Positions 49,631 through 57,818 are shown, numbered from the stretch's first letter. The stretch is DNA of 64,000 nucleotides from CAMPJU01 sp036675265 (GCA_036675265.1 JAKFFJ010000073.1:150553-214552); one strand, 5' to 3'. Program-made: numbers and translations. Notes: generated by a model not told the origin, from the letters alone.

Positions 49631-50428
49631 ATGGAACGAGAACTGATGTACGGGATCGATGGCGCGCTGATCGCAGGTGGCCTGCTCGTGGCCATGCTGC
49701 TGGTGATCGAGGTGGGGTATCGCCTCGGGCGCGCCCACGAGCGCGAGGAACCCGCCCCCGCCAAGGCGCACGTCAATGCCATCCAGGCGTCGCTGCTCGG
49801 CATCCTGGCCCTGTTGCTCGGGTTCACCTTTTCCTCGTCGCTGCAACGCTACGACGCGCGCAGCGAGGCGGTCGTGGCCGAGGCGAACGCGATCGGCACC
49901 GCGTGGCAACGGACCGGGCTGCTCCCCGACCGCCACCGCGCCGAAGCGCGACAGGCCCTGCGCGACTACCTCGACCTGCGCATCGTCGCCAATGGCTCCA
50001 CGCTGGACAACTACAGGGGCCTGGCCGCAATGCGCGTGGACACGGCGCGGGCCCAGGCGCGGTTGTGGGACGTGGCGCGGCGCGCCGCGGTCGCCGACCC
50101 GGACCCGGTCACGACCGGCCTGCATGCCGAGGCGGTGAACGCCCTGATCGACGCCTACGCCAACCGCAACGCGGCGCTCGACCGGCGCGTCCCGGAAGTG
50201 GTGCTGTTCCTGCTGCTGGCGACCTTCCTGATGGCAGGCCTGGTGGTGGGCTTTGCCACCGGCGTGGCCGGCCACCGGCCATCGCTCGCCAGCCACATCA
50301 TGGTGGCGTTGATCGCCGTGCTGGTGTTCATCATCCTGGACCTGGACCGCCCCAGGCGGGGGCTGGTCCAGGTGGACCACGGCAGCCTGCTCGAGCTGCG
50401 GGCGGAAGTCAGCCGGCAGGTGGACTGA
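49631..50428 (+). CDS. DUF4239 membrane protein
   Basis: A 265-residue protein with four hydrophobic segments (about 10-30, 50-70, 195-215 and 225-245) around a long cytoplasmic or periplasmic helical hairpin. Residues AKAHVNAIQASLLGILALLLGFTFSSSLQRYDARSEAVVAEANAIGTAW (start AKAHVNAIQASLLG) match the DUF4239/bestrophin-like pattern. GGGATGGAACG gives no strong RBS. Function unknown. It overlaps the convergent BON gene by 20 bases. Confidence 0.8.
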   Translation: MERELMYGIDGALIAGGLLVAMLLVIEVGYRLGRAHEREEPAPAKAHVNAIQASLLGILALLLGFTFSSSLQRYDARSEAVVAEANAIGTAWQRTGLLPDRHRAEARQALRDYLDLRIVANGSTLDNYRGLAAMRVDTARAQARLWDVARRAAVADPDPVTTGLHAEAVNALIDAYANRNAALDRRVPEVVLFLLLATFLMAGLVVGFATGVAGHRPSLASHIMVALIAVLVFIILDLDRPRRGLVQVDHGSLLELRAEVSRQVD

Positions 50429-50909
50429 CCGGGTTCGCCGCCGCCCGCGCGTCCATCCGGGAAAAGCCATCGGCGGGCATCGACTCGCTGCCCGCCAGGT
50501 GGTTCTCAACGGACACCACGCCGCGCATCAGCGACACCTTGTCGAGTACGTCATCGATCTCCCGCGAGGTGGCGTGGCCGCGCAGGATCACCCGCCCGCC
50601 GCGCACGTCGACCGCGATGTCGCCCGGCGCCCCGACCATGCGCCCGAGTCGCGACCGGATGCGTTCGCGCAACTGCGCGTCGCCGACCGGTGCCGCGGCC
50701 AACGCCGCCTTCGTCTCGGCGACGACGCCGTGGAGCTTGTCGGCTGCGCGCTTCGACTTCGCGCGTGCGAACTGTTCGATGTCATGGGTGGCGGCCGCGC
50801 CCTTGTCGCGAACCAGCGCACGCCTGCGACGCCCCACCAGCGGATCCAGGTAGTACATCGCCGCGGCACCCGCGGCGAAGGCCGTTGCAATCCTCGTCAC
50901 CGTGTTCAT
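50409..50909 (-). CDS. BON-domain protein
   Basis: A 166-residue protein: an N-terminal membrane anchor (TRIATAFAAGAAAMYYLDP, one helix) then a helical spacer and a BON domain (about 75-145; LRERIRSRLGRMVGAPGDIAVDVRGGRVILRGHA, then VSVENHLAGSES). BON domains bind phospholipid membranes and support envelope integrity. A Pro-rich tail follows. The 'YYLDPxxGRRRRA' start is typical of a group found in Xanthomonadales. Confidence 0.88.
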   Translation of the reverse strand: MNTVTRIATAFAAGAAAMYYLDPLVGRRRRALVRDKGAAATHDIEQFARAKSKRAADKLHGVVAETKAALAAAPVGDAQLRERIRSRLGRMVGAPGDIAVDVRGGRVILRGHATSREIDDVLDKVSLMRGVVSVENHLAGSESMPADGFSRMDARAAANPVSPPAG

Positions 50910-51002
50910 TCCAATGCTCCCGTTCGCTGCCTGCAGGCGACCCAGGGTGCCAGCGCGGACGATAAAGCAGCGCGAAGAGTCCGCCCGGCGACGCCGCGCG
51001 GT

Positions 51003-51860
51003 TCAGTCTTCCGCGGCGGCGGCGTCGCGGCCCTGCTGGCGGATCACCGCTTCGCGGCGCGCCTCGTCGATCGCCTCGCGCACGCCGCCCACGTCCGGCG
51101 CGGATGCGTCGTGCTCGAACGCGCCCGTCAGGCTGCTGTCCGGCCGCAGGGTGCCTGCCTCGAACAGTGCCCACGCTTCCTCGCCGTACCAGGTATCGAG
51201 CAGTTCGGGCGCATAGCCGCCCAGGTACGCAGTCAGGTTGTTGACGTCGCGCAGCAGCATGGCGCGGGCCGCGTTGTTGCCGGCCGCGCTCACCACCTGG
51301 GGGAAATCGATCAGCACCGGGCCGTCGGCACCGACCAGCACGTTGTACGGCGAGAGGTCGCCATGGACCAGCCCGGTGCACAACATCAGCACGACCTGCC
51401 GGACCAGGAACGCGTGGTACTCGCGGGCCTGCCCGGGCGACAGCGCCACTTCCGCCAGCCGCGGCGCGGCATGCCCCGTGTCATCGGCCACCAGCTCCAT
51501 CACCAGCACGCCGTGGTGGAACCCATGGGGCTCCGGAACCCGGACGCCGGCGTCGCGCAGCTGGTACAGCGCGTCGACCTCCGCGTTCTTCCAGGCGTCC
51601 TCCTGCTGCCGGCGCCCGAAGCGGGTGGCCTTGCCGATCGCCCGCGCCTGCCGGCTGCCCCGCACCTTGCGCCCCTCCTGGTACTGCACGCGCTGCTGGA
51701 AGCTCCGCTGGGCCATGTCCTTGTAGAGCTTGGCGCAGCGCACCTCGTCCCCGGCGCGCACGACGTAGACCGCTGCTTCCTTGCCGCTCTTGAGCGGGCG
51801 CAGCACGGCATCGATCACGCCATCGTCGATGAGCGGCTGGAGGCCGGATGGCGTCTTCAT
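51003..51860 (-). CDS. RIO1-like serine kinase (PA4780 type)
   Basis: A 285-residue atypical protein kinase of the RIO family. The nucleotide-binding GKEAAVYVVRAGDEVRCAKLY contains the catalytic Lys; the catalytic loop is HGDLSPYNVLV and the metal-binding loop LIDFPQVV. ATG 51860 was selected because MKTPSGLQPLIDDGVIDAVLRPLKSGKE is the family start. In PA4780-type proteins the fold is complete at about 280 residues. Substrates unknown. It is divergent from a short lysine-rich gene. Confidence 0.9.
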   Translation of the reverse strand: MKTPSGLQPLIDDGVIDAVLRPLKSGKEAAVYVVRAGDEVRCAKLYKDMAQRSFQQRVQYQEGRKVRGSRQARAIGKATRFGRRQQEDAWKNAEVDALYQLRDAGVRVPEPHGFHHGVLVMELVADDTGHAAPRLAEVALSPGQAREYHAFLVRQVVLMLCTGLVHGDLSPYNVLVGADGPVLIDFPQVVSAAGNNAARAMLLRDVNNLTAYLGGYAPELLDTWYGEEAWALFEAGTLRPDSSLTGAFEHDASAPDVGGVREAIDEARREAVIRQQGRDAAAAED

Positions 51861-51964
51861 CTGCTTCGGGTACCGCGGGTTGGGCAGCCGGGCATCATAG
51901 CGGCCACGCGACCCTCGCCGGCCGGCCCGGTACACTGGCCCACCCAACCAGGAGCCACGCCGCC

Positions 51965-52117
51965 TTGGCCAAGCCCAATTATTCGTTCGAAAAGCGCCAG
52001 CGCGAACTCGCCAAGAAGAAGAAGAAGGACGAGAAGCTGGCACGGAAGCAGGAAGCCCGGGACGACGCGCGCCCCGGCGACGAGCCGCCCCAGGGCGACG
52101 CAAAGCCTCAGGATTGA
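51965..52117 (+). CDS. 50-residue lysine-rich protein (TTG start)
   Basis: A short gene beginning at TTG 51965, with AGGAG about 10 bases upstream. It reads KPNYSFEKRQRELAKKKKKD, then an acidic/Pro tail. The 'xAKPNYSFEKRQRELAKKKK' form is a widespread short protein in Pseudomonas and Xanthomonadales of unknown role. An ATG start further upstream lies in the divergent promoter and is unlikely. No membrane segment. Confidence 0.78.
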   Translation: MAKPNYSFEKRQRELAKKKKKDEKLARKQEARDDARPGDEPPQGDAKPQD

Positions 52118-52121
52118 CCGC

Positions 52122-52148
52122 TGGATCCCCGCCTTCGCGGGGATGGCG
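52122..52148. repeat. Single CCCGCCTTCGCGGGGAT palindrome
   Basis: One 27-base unit, TGGATCCCCGCC...GGGGATGGCG, directly after the lysine-rich gene and 5 bases before the convergent FMN reductase stop. Same family as the units at 3061 and 28844. Confidence 0.75.
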
Positions 52149-52153
52149 CCCGG

Positions 52154-52726
52154 TCAGGCGTCGCGCGGCAGGACGGAAGTCACCCGTCCGATGAAGGCGT
52201 GGAAGTCCTCGATGTACTTGCGCAGGAAGTCCTCGGTCGACTTGTTCGACACCTTGCCGTCCTCCGAGATCAGGTCCTCGGTGAACTGGATGTAGGCCTC
52301 CGGCGCGTTCATCTGAGGCGCGTTGCAGAACCCCAGGACGCTGCGCAGGTGCTGCTGCGCGATCGCGGTGCCGATCGCCCCCGGCGAGGTGCCCAGCACC
52401 GCCGTCGGCTTCCGGGTGAATGCGTTCTGGCCGTACGGGCGCGTACCCCAGTCGATGGCGTTCTTGAACGCGCCCGGGATCGACCGGTTGTACTCCGGCG
52501 TCACGATCAGCAACGCGTCGGCAGCCTTGATGGCCTGCTTGAACTGCTTCGCGACCTCCGGGAAGTCCTTGTCGTAGTCGGGCGTGTACAGCGGGAGCTC
52601 CCGGTACGTGATCTCGTTGAACGACAAGCCTTCGGGCGCCAGGTTGATCAACGCCTTCGCCAGTCGCCGGTTGAGCGACGTGGACGACAGGCTGCCGATC
52701 AGGTATCCGACTTGGTGCTGCGTCAT
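52154..52726 (-). CDS. NADPH-dependent FMN reductase (azoreductase-like)
   Basis: A 190-residue flavodoxin-like reductase. The FMN phosphate loop is GSLSSTSLNRRLAK and the second contact TPEYNRSIPGAFKNAIDW, followed by AVLGTSPGAIGT. ATG 52726 was chosen (GGAG upstream); an ATG 11 codons earlier precedes no recognisable sequence. The family (ChrR/YieF) reduces quinones and chromate. The 3' end abuts a palindrome. Confidence 0.92.
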   Translation of the reverse strand: MTQHQVGYLIGSLSSTSLNRRLAKALINLAPEGLSFNEITYRELPLYTPDYDKDFPEVAKQFKQAIKAADALLIVTPEYNRSIPGAFKNAIDWGTRPYGQNAFTRKPTAVLGTSPGAIGTAIAQQHLRSVLGFCNAPQMNAPEAYIQFTEDLISEDGKVSNKSTEDFLRKYIEDFHAFIGRVTSVLPRDA

Positions 52727-52772
52727 GGCGGGCTCCAGCCCTGTGGGAACCCGTACCATGGGCCGCCGGCGG

Positions 52773-53510
52773 TCAAGGACGCGTCAGGGCCTGCAGCACG
52801 CTCGCGTCCTCGACCGCGAAACCGTGCGCCGTGTTGTCGAAGATGCACCACGCCGGTCGCCCGCGCTTCGCGGACCGTCGAATGACCTCCGCAAAGGCCC
52901 GCAGCCGGTCCTCGCCGTAGGCGCTGTAATACATGCGCGGCGAGCCGTGCAGCCGCCAGTAGTGCCAGCGCCCCGCGCCGCCGGGCACGTCGGCGCCGGC
53001 CACCCTGGCGGGGTCTGCCGCCACGCGGGCGACCGCGTGCCGCGCCCACAGCGCATCGACGCCCGGCGCGAACCAGCTCGCATGCCTCGGCTCACAGGCC
53101 ACGGCCGTCCGCGGGAAGCGGCGGCGCAACATCGCGAAGAACGTGTTCGCGGTTCGCGGCGCGAACACCAGGCTCGGCGGCAGTTGCACGAGCAGTCCGC
53201 CCAGCTTGCGCCCCAGCCCGCCTGCCTCGTCGGCGAACCGGTCGAGCGCGGGGCCGCAGCGTTCCAGCCTGGCATCGTGGGTGACCTCGCGCGGCAGCTT
53301 CACCGAGAACCGGAAACCCGGCGGCACTGCCGCGGCCCAGCGCGCATAGGTCGCGCGCCGGTGCGATCGATAAAACGACGAATTGATCTCGACGACGTCG
53401 AACCGTGTCGCATACCGCGCGAGCTGGCTGTCACCCGCGCCGAAATGCCCCGCCTGCGAGGAGGCGAACGACCAGCCGGCGCAGCCGATCCTCACCGTCG
53501 GCGCCGCCAT
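52773..53510 (-). CDS. DUF72 family protein
   Basis: A 245-residue TIM-barrel protein of DUF72. Start VRIGCAGWSFASSQAGHF, FDVVEINSSFYRSHRRATYARWAAAVPPGFRFSVKLPREVTHDARL (key residues WAAAVPPGFRFSVK), and RLHGSPRMYYSAYGEDRL are diagnostic. Function is not established; a role in nucleotide or lipid chemistry has been proposed. It is the second of two minus-strand genes, 46 bases after the FMN reductase's start side. Confidence 0.9.
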   Translation of the reverse strand: MAAPTVRIGCAGWSFASSQAGHFGAGDSQLARYATRFDVVEINSSFYRSHRRATYARWAAAVPPGFRFSVKLPREVTHDARLERCGPALDRFADEAGGLGRKLGGLLVQLPPSLVFAPRTANTFFAMLRRRFPRTAVACEPRHASWFAPGVDALWARHAVARVAADPARVAGADVPGGAGRWHYWRLHGSPRMYYSAYGEDRLRAFAEVIRRSAKRGRPAWCIFDNTAHGFAVEDASVLQALTRP

Positions 53511-53545
53511 GGGACGCCAGGCTCAGGGGTTGGGCTGCGCGGGCG

Positions 53546-54067
53546 TCAGTGGACGAGGGCGTTGACGGCGCCCTTCATGCCGGTCTTCGCCTTCGCGGCC
53601 GCGACCGCACTGTCCGCGGCGGGCGAGCGCTTCCACGCTTCGTATTCCTCGTCGAGCCGGGCCCGCTCCTCGACGCTGAACATCTCGCGCGCCATCTTGA
53701 ACATCGTCTTTTCCTCTTCCTTCGCGTGGTGCTCGATCATCTCGCCGAACACCTTCGCCCGGCCCGCGAACTCCGGCGTGTCCACCTGCGAGGCATGGAC
53801 GTCGGGCATCACGGTCGACTCGACGGCGCGATGCTCCTCCACGGCCTCGGCGTGCGTCTTCAGGCCGTCGCGGTCGGCGCGCTCCTTGAACGCGGGATAG
53901 AACACCATCTCCTCCCACTTCGCATGCGGCAGCAGGCTGGCCTCGATCCGCTCGAGCAGTTCGGCCCGCGACTTCTTCGCGCGGTCGGTCGTCTTGTTCA
54001 TTTCCTCGAAGAGCGCGCGCACGGCGTCGTGTTCGGTCTTGAGGGTCTTGAGGATGTCGCGGGGCAT
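53546..54067 (-). CDS. Hemerythrin HHE-domain protein
   Basis: A 173-residue four-helix bundle. Metal-ligand motifs are HDAVRALFEE, HAKWEEMVFYP, EHRAVES and HHAKEEEKTMF, each with the His/Glu expected for a di-iron site. Family members bind oxygen or nitric oxide, or act in iron homeostasis. ATG 54067 has GGGAG upstream. The C-terminal 30 residues are Ala/Lys-rich. Lies between a membrane gene and the DUF72 gene. Confidence 0.9.
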   Translation of the reverse strand: MPRDILKTLKTEHDAVRALFEEMNKTTDRAKKSRAELLERIEASLLPHAKWEEMVFYPAFKERADRDGLKTHAEAVEEHRAVESTVMPDVHASQVDTPEFAGRAKVFGEMIEHHAKEEEKTMFKMAREMFSVEERARLDEEYEAWKRSPAADSAVAAAKAKTGMKGAVNALVH

Positions 54068-54130
54068 GGGGGTCTCCCTGGGGGTTTCCCCGAAGGGTGT
54101 ACGCCCCTGCGTGAGCGAGGCGTTGCGAGG

Positions 54131-54661
54131 TCAGCGCGCGCCGGGCGCGAGGCGCACCCGGTCCCGCAGGCCCCATGCGGTCGACAGGCCATACCCGAGC
54201 AGCACGCCGGCCACGCCGAGCAACCCGCCCCGCGTCAGCCAGGCCATGGCGGCGGCGTCCGTCGCGTCGCCCCAGGCCAGCCACAGCCCCATCGCGATGC
54301 GCGCGGCCAGCAGCAGGGACAATCCCAGCACCAGCCAGCGGTTCGGCGTTCGGAACAGGCCTTCGGACGTCGCTTCGAACCGGTCCAGCCGCAGGCCGAA
54401 GACGCCGACGGCCGCGCCGACCACCAGGCCGATCGCAGCGTCGCGCAACGCATGGTCGACCCAGTGGCCCAGCGCGAAGGCAACGGCGAGGAAGACCGCC
54501 GTGGACACCAGCAGCAACCAGGCATTGGTCCGCACGGCCCACGGCTGGATGCGCCGTCGCGCGCGCCCATGCCGGTAGCGCTGGAGGATGGACAGCGGCA
54601 GCAGCAGGACCCAGAGCGCGAACAGGCCCGCGACCAGCAGCGGCAGGAACAGCAGCGGCAT
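54131..54661 (-). CDS. Membrane protein of unknown function (CcdC/DUF1453-like)
   Basis: A 176-residue protein with five hydrophobic segments (about 3-25, 45-65, 75-90, 105-128, 140-160). RYRHGRARRRIQPWAVRTNAWLLL is the only distinctive part (charged loop after helix 1). The layout of five helices with the basic first loop resembles DUF1453/CcdC, but I cannot confirm it. It begins 12 bases after the M14 peptidase stop in the same direction, so probably one transcript. Confidence 0.7.
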   Translation of the reverse strand: MPLLFLPLLVAGLFALWVLLLPLSILQRYRHGRARRRIQPWAVRTNAWLLLVSTAVFLAVAFALGHWVDHALRDAAIGLVVGAAVGVFGLRLDRFEATSEGLFRTPNRWLVLGLSLLLAARIAMGLWLAWGDATDAAAMAWLTRGGLLGVAGVLLGYGLSTAWGLRDRVRLAPGAR

Positions 54662-54673
54662 GGCGTACAGGCG

Positions 54674-55594
54674 CTACGGGTGCGCCAGCGCGTACTCGAT
54701 GGCCGCCCGCACCGCCGCGACCTGCGCCGCGTTGCATTGTTCCGGCGTTGCGCGGGGGCTGTCCGGGTAGACCTCGGTGGTGGTGCGGTAGCGCGCGTCG
54801 GTGACGCCGGCGCACAGGCCGAGCGGACGGAACGGATACCGGATGACGCCGGGGGACACGACCGGCGATCCGATGATCTGGCCGTTTTCGTCGGCGGGTG
54901 CGATATGCGTGACCCGGGCGACGGCCTCGATGATCGCCTGCTGGAACCCCGGCTGCGGATCACCGGCATCGTCCACCAGGTAGAACCCGTCCGGGATTCC
55001 CTCTGGTTCGAACACCTTGCCGTCGCGCGCCGCCAGCATCGGGCGGAACTCCGACTCGTCGGTATCGGTGGTCTCGTGCAGGTCGATGTGCATCACCACG
55101 CGGTCGCGGAACGGTGCCACCAGGCGCATCAGCGCGGCGGATTCCTGCGCGGGGCTGTCCTCCCGGAACGAGCGGTTCGGGTCGATCGCGTCCGGGTTCC
55201 AGCGCTGGATGTGCTCGTAGCCCCAGGGGCTCACGCACGGGGCGACCAGCAGGTTGATGCGGGCCGCATATTCCCGCGCGGGACCGTCCAGGAACGCCAG
55301 GGCACCGTGGATGCCGCTGGTCTCGTAGCCATGCACGCCGCCGGTGACCAGCGCGCAGGGCCGCGCATCGTCCCAGTCGCGGCTGCGCAAGGCGAACAGC
55401 GGATACGAATGGGGCGCGTAGTCCAGGCGCCCGTACTGCATCACGTCATGCCGCCCGCCGAGCCGCTCCACGACGGCGACCACGTCCTCCCGATAGCTGC
55501 GCCGTGCCACCTGGCGGGCGCGCCATCCTGCGACTTCCGCCGCGCCCCAGGGGCGCAAGGGGGTGCCATCCGGATGCAGGTCGGTCGTCGTCAT
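54674..55594 (-). CDS. M14 family metallocarboxypeptidase, cytoplasmic
   Basis: A 306-residue enzyme of the M14 family (succinylglutamate-desuccinylase/carboxypeptidase-like), without a signal peptide. Zinc ligands are His and Glu in GGVHGYETSG and His in MHIDLHETTD; catalytic Glu is probably in RYRTTTEVYPD. Family members cleave C-terminal amino acids from short peptides or N-acyl amino acids. Together with the DUF1453-like gene it forms a two-gene operon. It is divergent from the PAS-GGDEF gene. Confidence 0.88.
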   Translation of the reverse strand: MTTTDLHPDGTPLRPWGAAEVAGWRARQVARRSYREDVVAVVERLGGRHDVMQYGRLDYAPHSYPLFALRSRDWDDARPCALVTGGVHGYETSGIHGALAFLDGPAREYAARINLLVAPCVSPWGYEHIQRWNPDAIDPNRSFREDSPAQESAALMRLVAPFRDRVVMHIDLHETTDTDESEFRPMLAARDGKVFEPEGIPDGFYLVDDAGDPQPGFQQAIIEAVARVTHIAPADENGQIIGSPVVSPGVIRYPFRPLGLCAGVTDARYRTTTEVYPDSPRATPEQCNAAQVAAVRAAIEYALAHP

Positions 55595-55627
55595 GTCCGT
55601 ACATTACCCGAACCGCATAATGGCCCC

Positions 55628-56488
55628 GTGCCGTCGACGCTCCCGCCACTCGCCGAAGTGCTCGACCTGGTGCCCGACGCGGTCTGCGTGGTCGACGCCG
55701 AGGGCGGCTTCCTCTACGTCAGCAGCAGTTTCGAGCGGATCTTCGGCTACGCGCCCGCCGAGGTGCTCGGTCGCCCGGCCTTCGACCTCGTGCATCCCGA
55801 AGACCGCGCCGCCACCCGGGAGCAGGCCGCCCTGGTGATGGCCGGGACGCTGCAACGCCATTTCCGCAACCGCTACCTCCACAAGGACGGCCACGCCGTG
55901 GACATCCAGTGGTCGGCGCAATGGCTACCGAAGTACGGCGTTCGCATCGCGATCGGGCGCGAGGTGACCGAGTTGCGGCGCGCAGAACGCGAGCTGGAGC
56001 GCCAGGCGATGCAGGACGCCTTGACCGGCCTGCCCAACCGCCACCGGCTCGAACAGGAACTGCAACGGGCCATCGACCATGCCGCCCGCACCGGGGAAGG
56101 CCTCGCCCTGCTCTACATCGACCTGGACGGCTTCAAGGCGGTCAACGATCGCGGCGGCCACGTCACCGGCGACCGCCTGCTGCGCGAGATCGCGTACCGC
56201 CTGCAGCAAGGCCTGCGCCAGGGCGACCTGGTCGCGCGCGTCGGCGGCGACGAATTCGTCGCGCTGCTTCCCGGTTGCCGCGACGTGGCCGCGGCCACCG
56301 TCGTGGCGGATGGCTTGCGCGTGCGCTCCCAGCGGATCTATTCGCTGCCCGACGGCGTCTACAAGCTGCAGGCCAGCATCGGCATCGCGACCTTCCCCGA
56401 CGACGGCGACAACGCGGAGGCGCTGCTGGCGCACGCGGACCGGGCGATGTATGTCGCCAAGCGCAGCGCCAGGCAAAACCGCGGCTGA
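55628..56488 (+). CDS. PAS-GGDEF diguanylate cyclase (cytoplasmic)
   Basis: A 286-residue soluble enzyme starting at GTG 55628, the only plausible in-frame start before the PAS domain. Residues about 8-115 are a PAS sensor (DAVCVVDAEGGFLYVSSSFERIFGY), then a linker coiled coil (RRAERELERQAMQD) and the GGDEF domain; active site GGDEF 206-210 with RxxD R197-QG-D200 five residues before. It should synthesise c-di-GMP with product inhibition. The PAS ligand is unknown; no haem or flavin motif is evident. Confidence 0.92.
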   Translation: MPSTLPPLAEVLDLVPDAVCVVDAEGGFLYVSSSFERIFGYAPAEVLGRPAFDLVHPEDRAATREQAALVMAGTLQRHFRNRYLHKDGHAVDIQWSAQWLPKYGVRIAIGREVTELRRAERELERQAMQDALTGLPNRHRLEQELQRAIDHAARTGEGLALLYIDLDGFKAVNDRGGHVTGDRLLREIAYRLQQGLRQGDLVARVGGDEFVALLPGCRDVAAATVVADGLRVRSQRIYSLPDGVYKLQASIGIATFPDDGDNAEALLAHADRAMYVAKRSARQNRG

Positions 56489-56498
56489 AGGCCGGGCC

Positions 56499-56600
56499 TC
56501 ATCCGGAACACGACCACAACACCAGGTTGAGTACGACGGTCAGGACGATCGAGGCCACGATGCTGATGAGGCACCCGCTGGATCGGATCTTGACAGGCAT
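56499..56600 (-). CDS. 33-residue single-pass membrane peptide
   Basis: A short gene with AGGAG about 10 bases before its ATG, encoding 33 residues: a basic start (MPVKIRSSGC) and a hydrophobic helix of about 20 residues (LISIVASIVLTVVLNLV), ending WSCSG. Two cysteines flank the helix. The good ribosome site and clean topology (basic side inside) support a real small membrane protein rather than chance. It opposes the PAS-GGDEF gene, ending 10 bases from it. Confidence 0.7.
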   Translation of the reverse strand: MPVKIRSSGCLISIVASIVLTVVLNLVLWSCSG

Positions 56601-56708
56601 CGCGGGGCGCTCCTGCCTGTTGGCGGCGACACTCGGGACGCGCGATGCTGCCATCGCGTCGTTCCATGTTTCGTGATGGAATGACGCCTGCCTTCCCCCG
56701 GGATTCCC

Positions 56709-57248
56709 ATGGCGCCCAAGGCCACCGTCATCAAGGCCGAACTGACCGTCAGCGACATGGACCGGCACTACTACGCCACCCATGCGCTCACGCTGGCCCA
56801 GCACCCGTCCGAGACCGACCTGCGCCTGATGGTGCGCGTGGTCGCGTTCGCGCTGCACGCCGACGAACGCCTGGAGTTCGGGCGCGGGCTGAGCAACGAG
56901 GAAGAGCCGGACCTGTGGCGCCGCGACTACACGGGCGACATCGAGCTGTGGATCGACCTGGGCCAGCCCGACGAATCGCGTGTCAAGAAGGCCTGTGCCC
57001 GGGCGCGCCAGGTTGTCGTCGTCAACTACGGCGGCAACAGCGCCAACCTGTGGTGGGATCGCGTCGCGCCCACCTTGCGGCGCCTGGGGAACCTCACCGT
57101 GATCGACCTTCCCGCCGCCGCCGTCGACCAGCTGCCTTCGCTGCTGCAACGGGGCATGCGCCTGAACTGCATGGTCCAGGACGGCGAACTGCACCTGATG
57201 GGCGAGCACGCGGGCGAGGTCGCATTGCGCCCCGAGCGCCGGCAGTGA
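56709..57248 (+). CDS. yaeQ: YaeQ family protein
   Basis: A 179-residue protein of the YaeQ family (PD-(D/E)XK fold), once proposed to compensate loss of RfaH. MAPKATVIKAELTVSDMDRHYYATHALTLAQHPSET at the start (short form APKATVIKAELTVSDMDR), FALHADERLEFGRGLS, and GDIELWIDLGQPDESRVKKACARA, with conserved Asp-Glu-Lys positions of the nuclease fold, are diagnostic. Its stop overlaps the next gene's GTG (GTGA). Confidence 0.93.
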   Translation: MAPKATVIKAELTVSDMDRHYYATHALTLAQHPSETDLRLMVRVVAFALHADERLEFGRGLSNEEEPDLWRRDYTGDIELWIDLGQPDESRVKKACARARQVVVVNYGGNSANLWWDRVAPTLRRLGNLTVIDLPAAAVDQLPSLLQRGMRLNCMVQDGELHLMGEHAGEVALRPERRQ

Positions 57249-57805
57249 TCGAGCCGGCCACGATCCTGCTGCACAAGCCCGCCGGCTTCGACGCCATCAG
57301 TGGTGCAAACCCGGCAGCGGGCCTGGTGACGCCGGCGTCGCACTGGCCCGACGACCCGTCGGGCATCGAACCCGTCGCGCGCCACTTCCACCGCCTCACG
57401 CCGTTGGTGCCCCTGGATGCCGAGGCGAGCGGCTTGATGGTGCTGACGCAGGACGGGCGCGCCTGGCGCCGCCTGACCGAGGACGCCGACGAGATCGAGC
57501 ACGAATACCTCGTGGAAGTCAGCGGCGAACTCGCGCCCTACGGCCTGGCCAGGCTCAAGCATGGCCTCGCCTACGGCGGTCGCACCCTTGCGCCGTGCAA
57601 GGTCAGCTGGCAGAACGAGACGCGCCTGCGCTTCGCGATCAAGGGCGCGCAGGGCGGCCAGCTGCGCGACATGTGCGCGCAGGTCGGGCTGTCCGTCGTG
57701 TCCATCCGGCGCCTGCGCATCGGCAAGGTGCCCATCGGCAAGGGACCGGACGGGGCGATGCCGCCGGGCCAATGGCGCTTCCTGCCGGTGGGCGAACGCT
57801 TCTAG
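57245..57805 (+). CDS. RsuA-type pseudouridine synthase lacking the S4 domain
   Basis: A 186-residue protein beginning at GTG 57245, which overlaps the yaeQ stop. It consists of the pseudouridine synthase catalytic domain alone: LHKPAGFDAISG, nucleophile Asp in PLDAEASGLMVLTQDG, EHEYLVEVSG, and the C-terminal GQLRDMCAQVGLSVVSIRRLRIG. The N-terminal S4 domain found in RsuA and RluB/E/F is absent, although RluE is similarly short. Start RBS is not evident; coupling through overlap is likely. Confidence 0.85.
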   Translation: MIEPATILLHKPAGFDAISGANPAAGLVTPASHWPDDPSGIEPVARHFHRLTPLVPLDAEASGLMVLTQDGRAWRRLTEDADEIEHEYLVEVSGELAPYGLARLKHGLAYGGRTLAPCKVSWQNETRLRFAIKGAQGGQLRDMCAQVGLSVVSIRRLRIGKVPIGKGPDGAMPPGQWRFLPVGERF

Positions 57806-57818
57806 CGCGAACGGGAAC

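Noticed and set aside
53405..56488. About 1000-codon plus-strand open frame upstream of the PAS-GGDEF gene
   Set aside because: The first two thirds are antisense to DUF72, hemerythrin and M14 genes with full motifs. Only the last 286 codons from GTG 55628 are coding.
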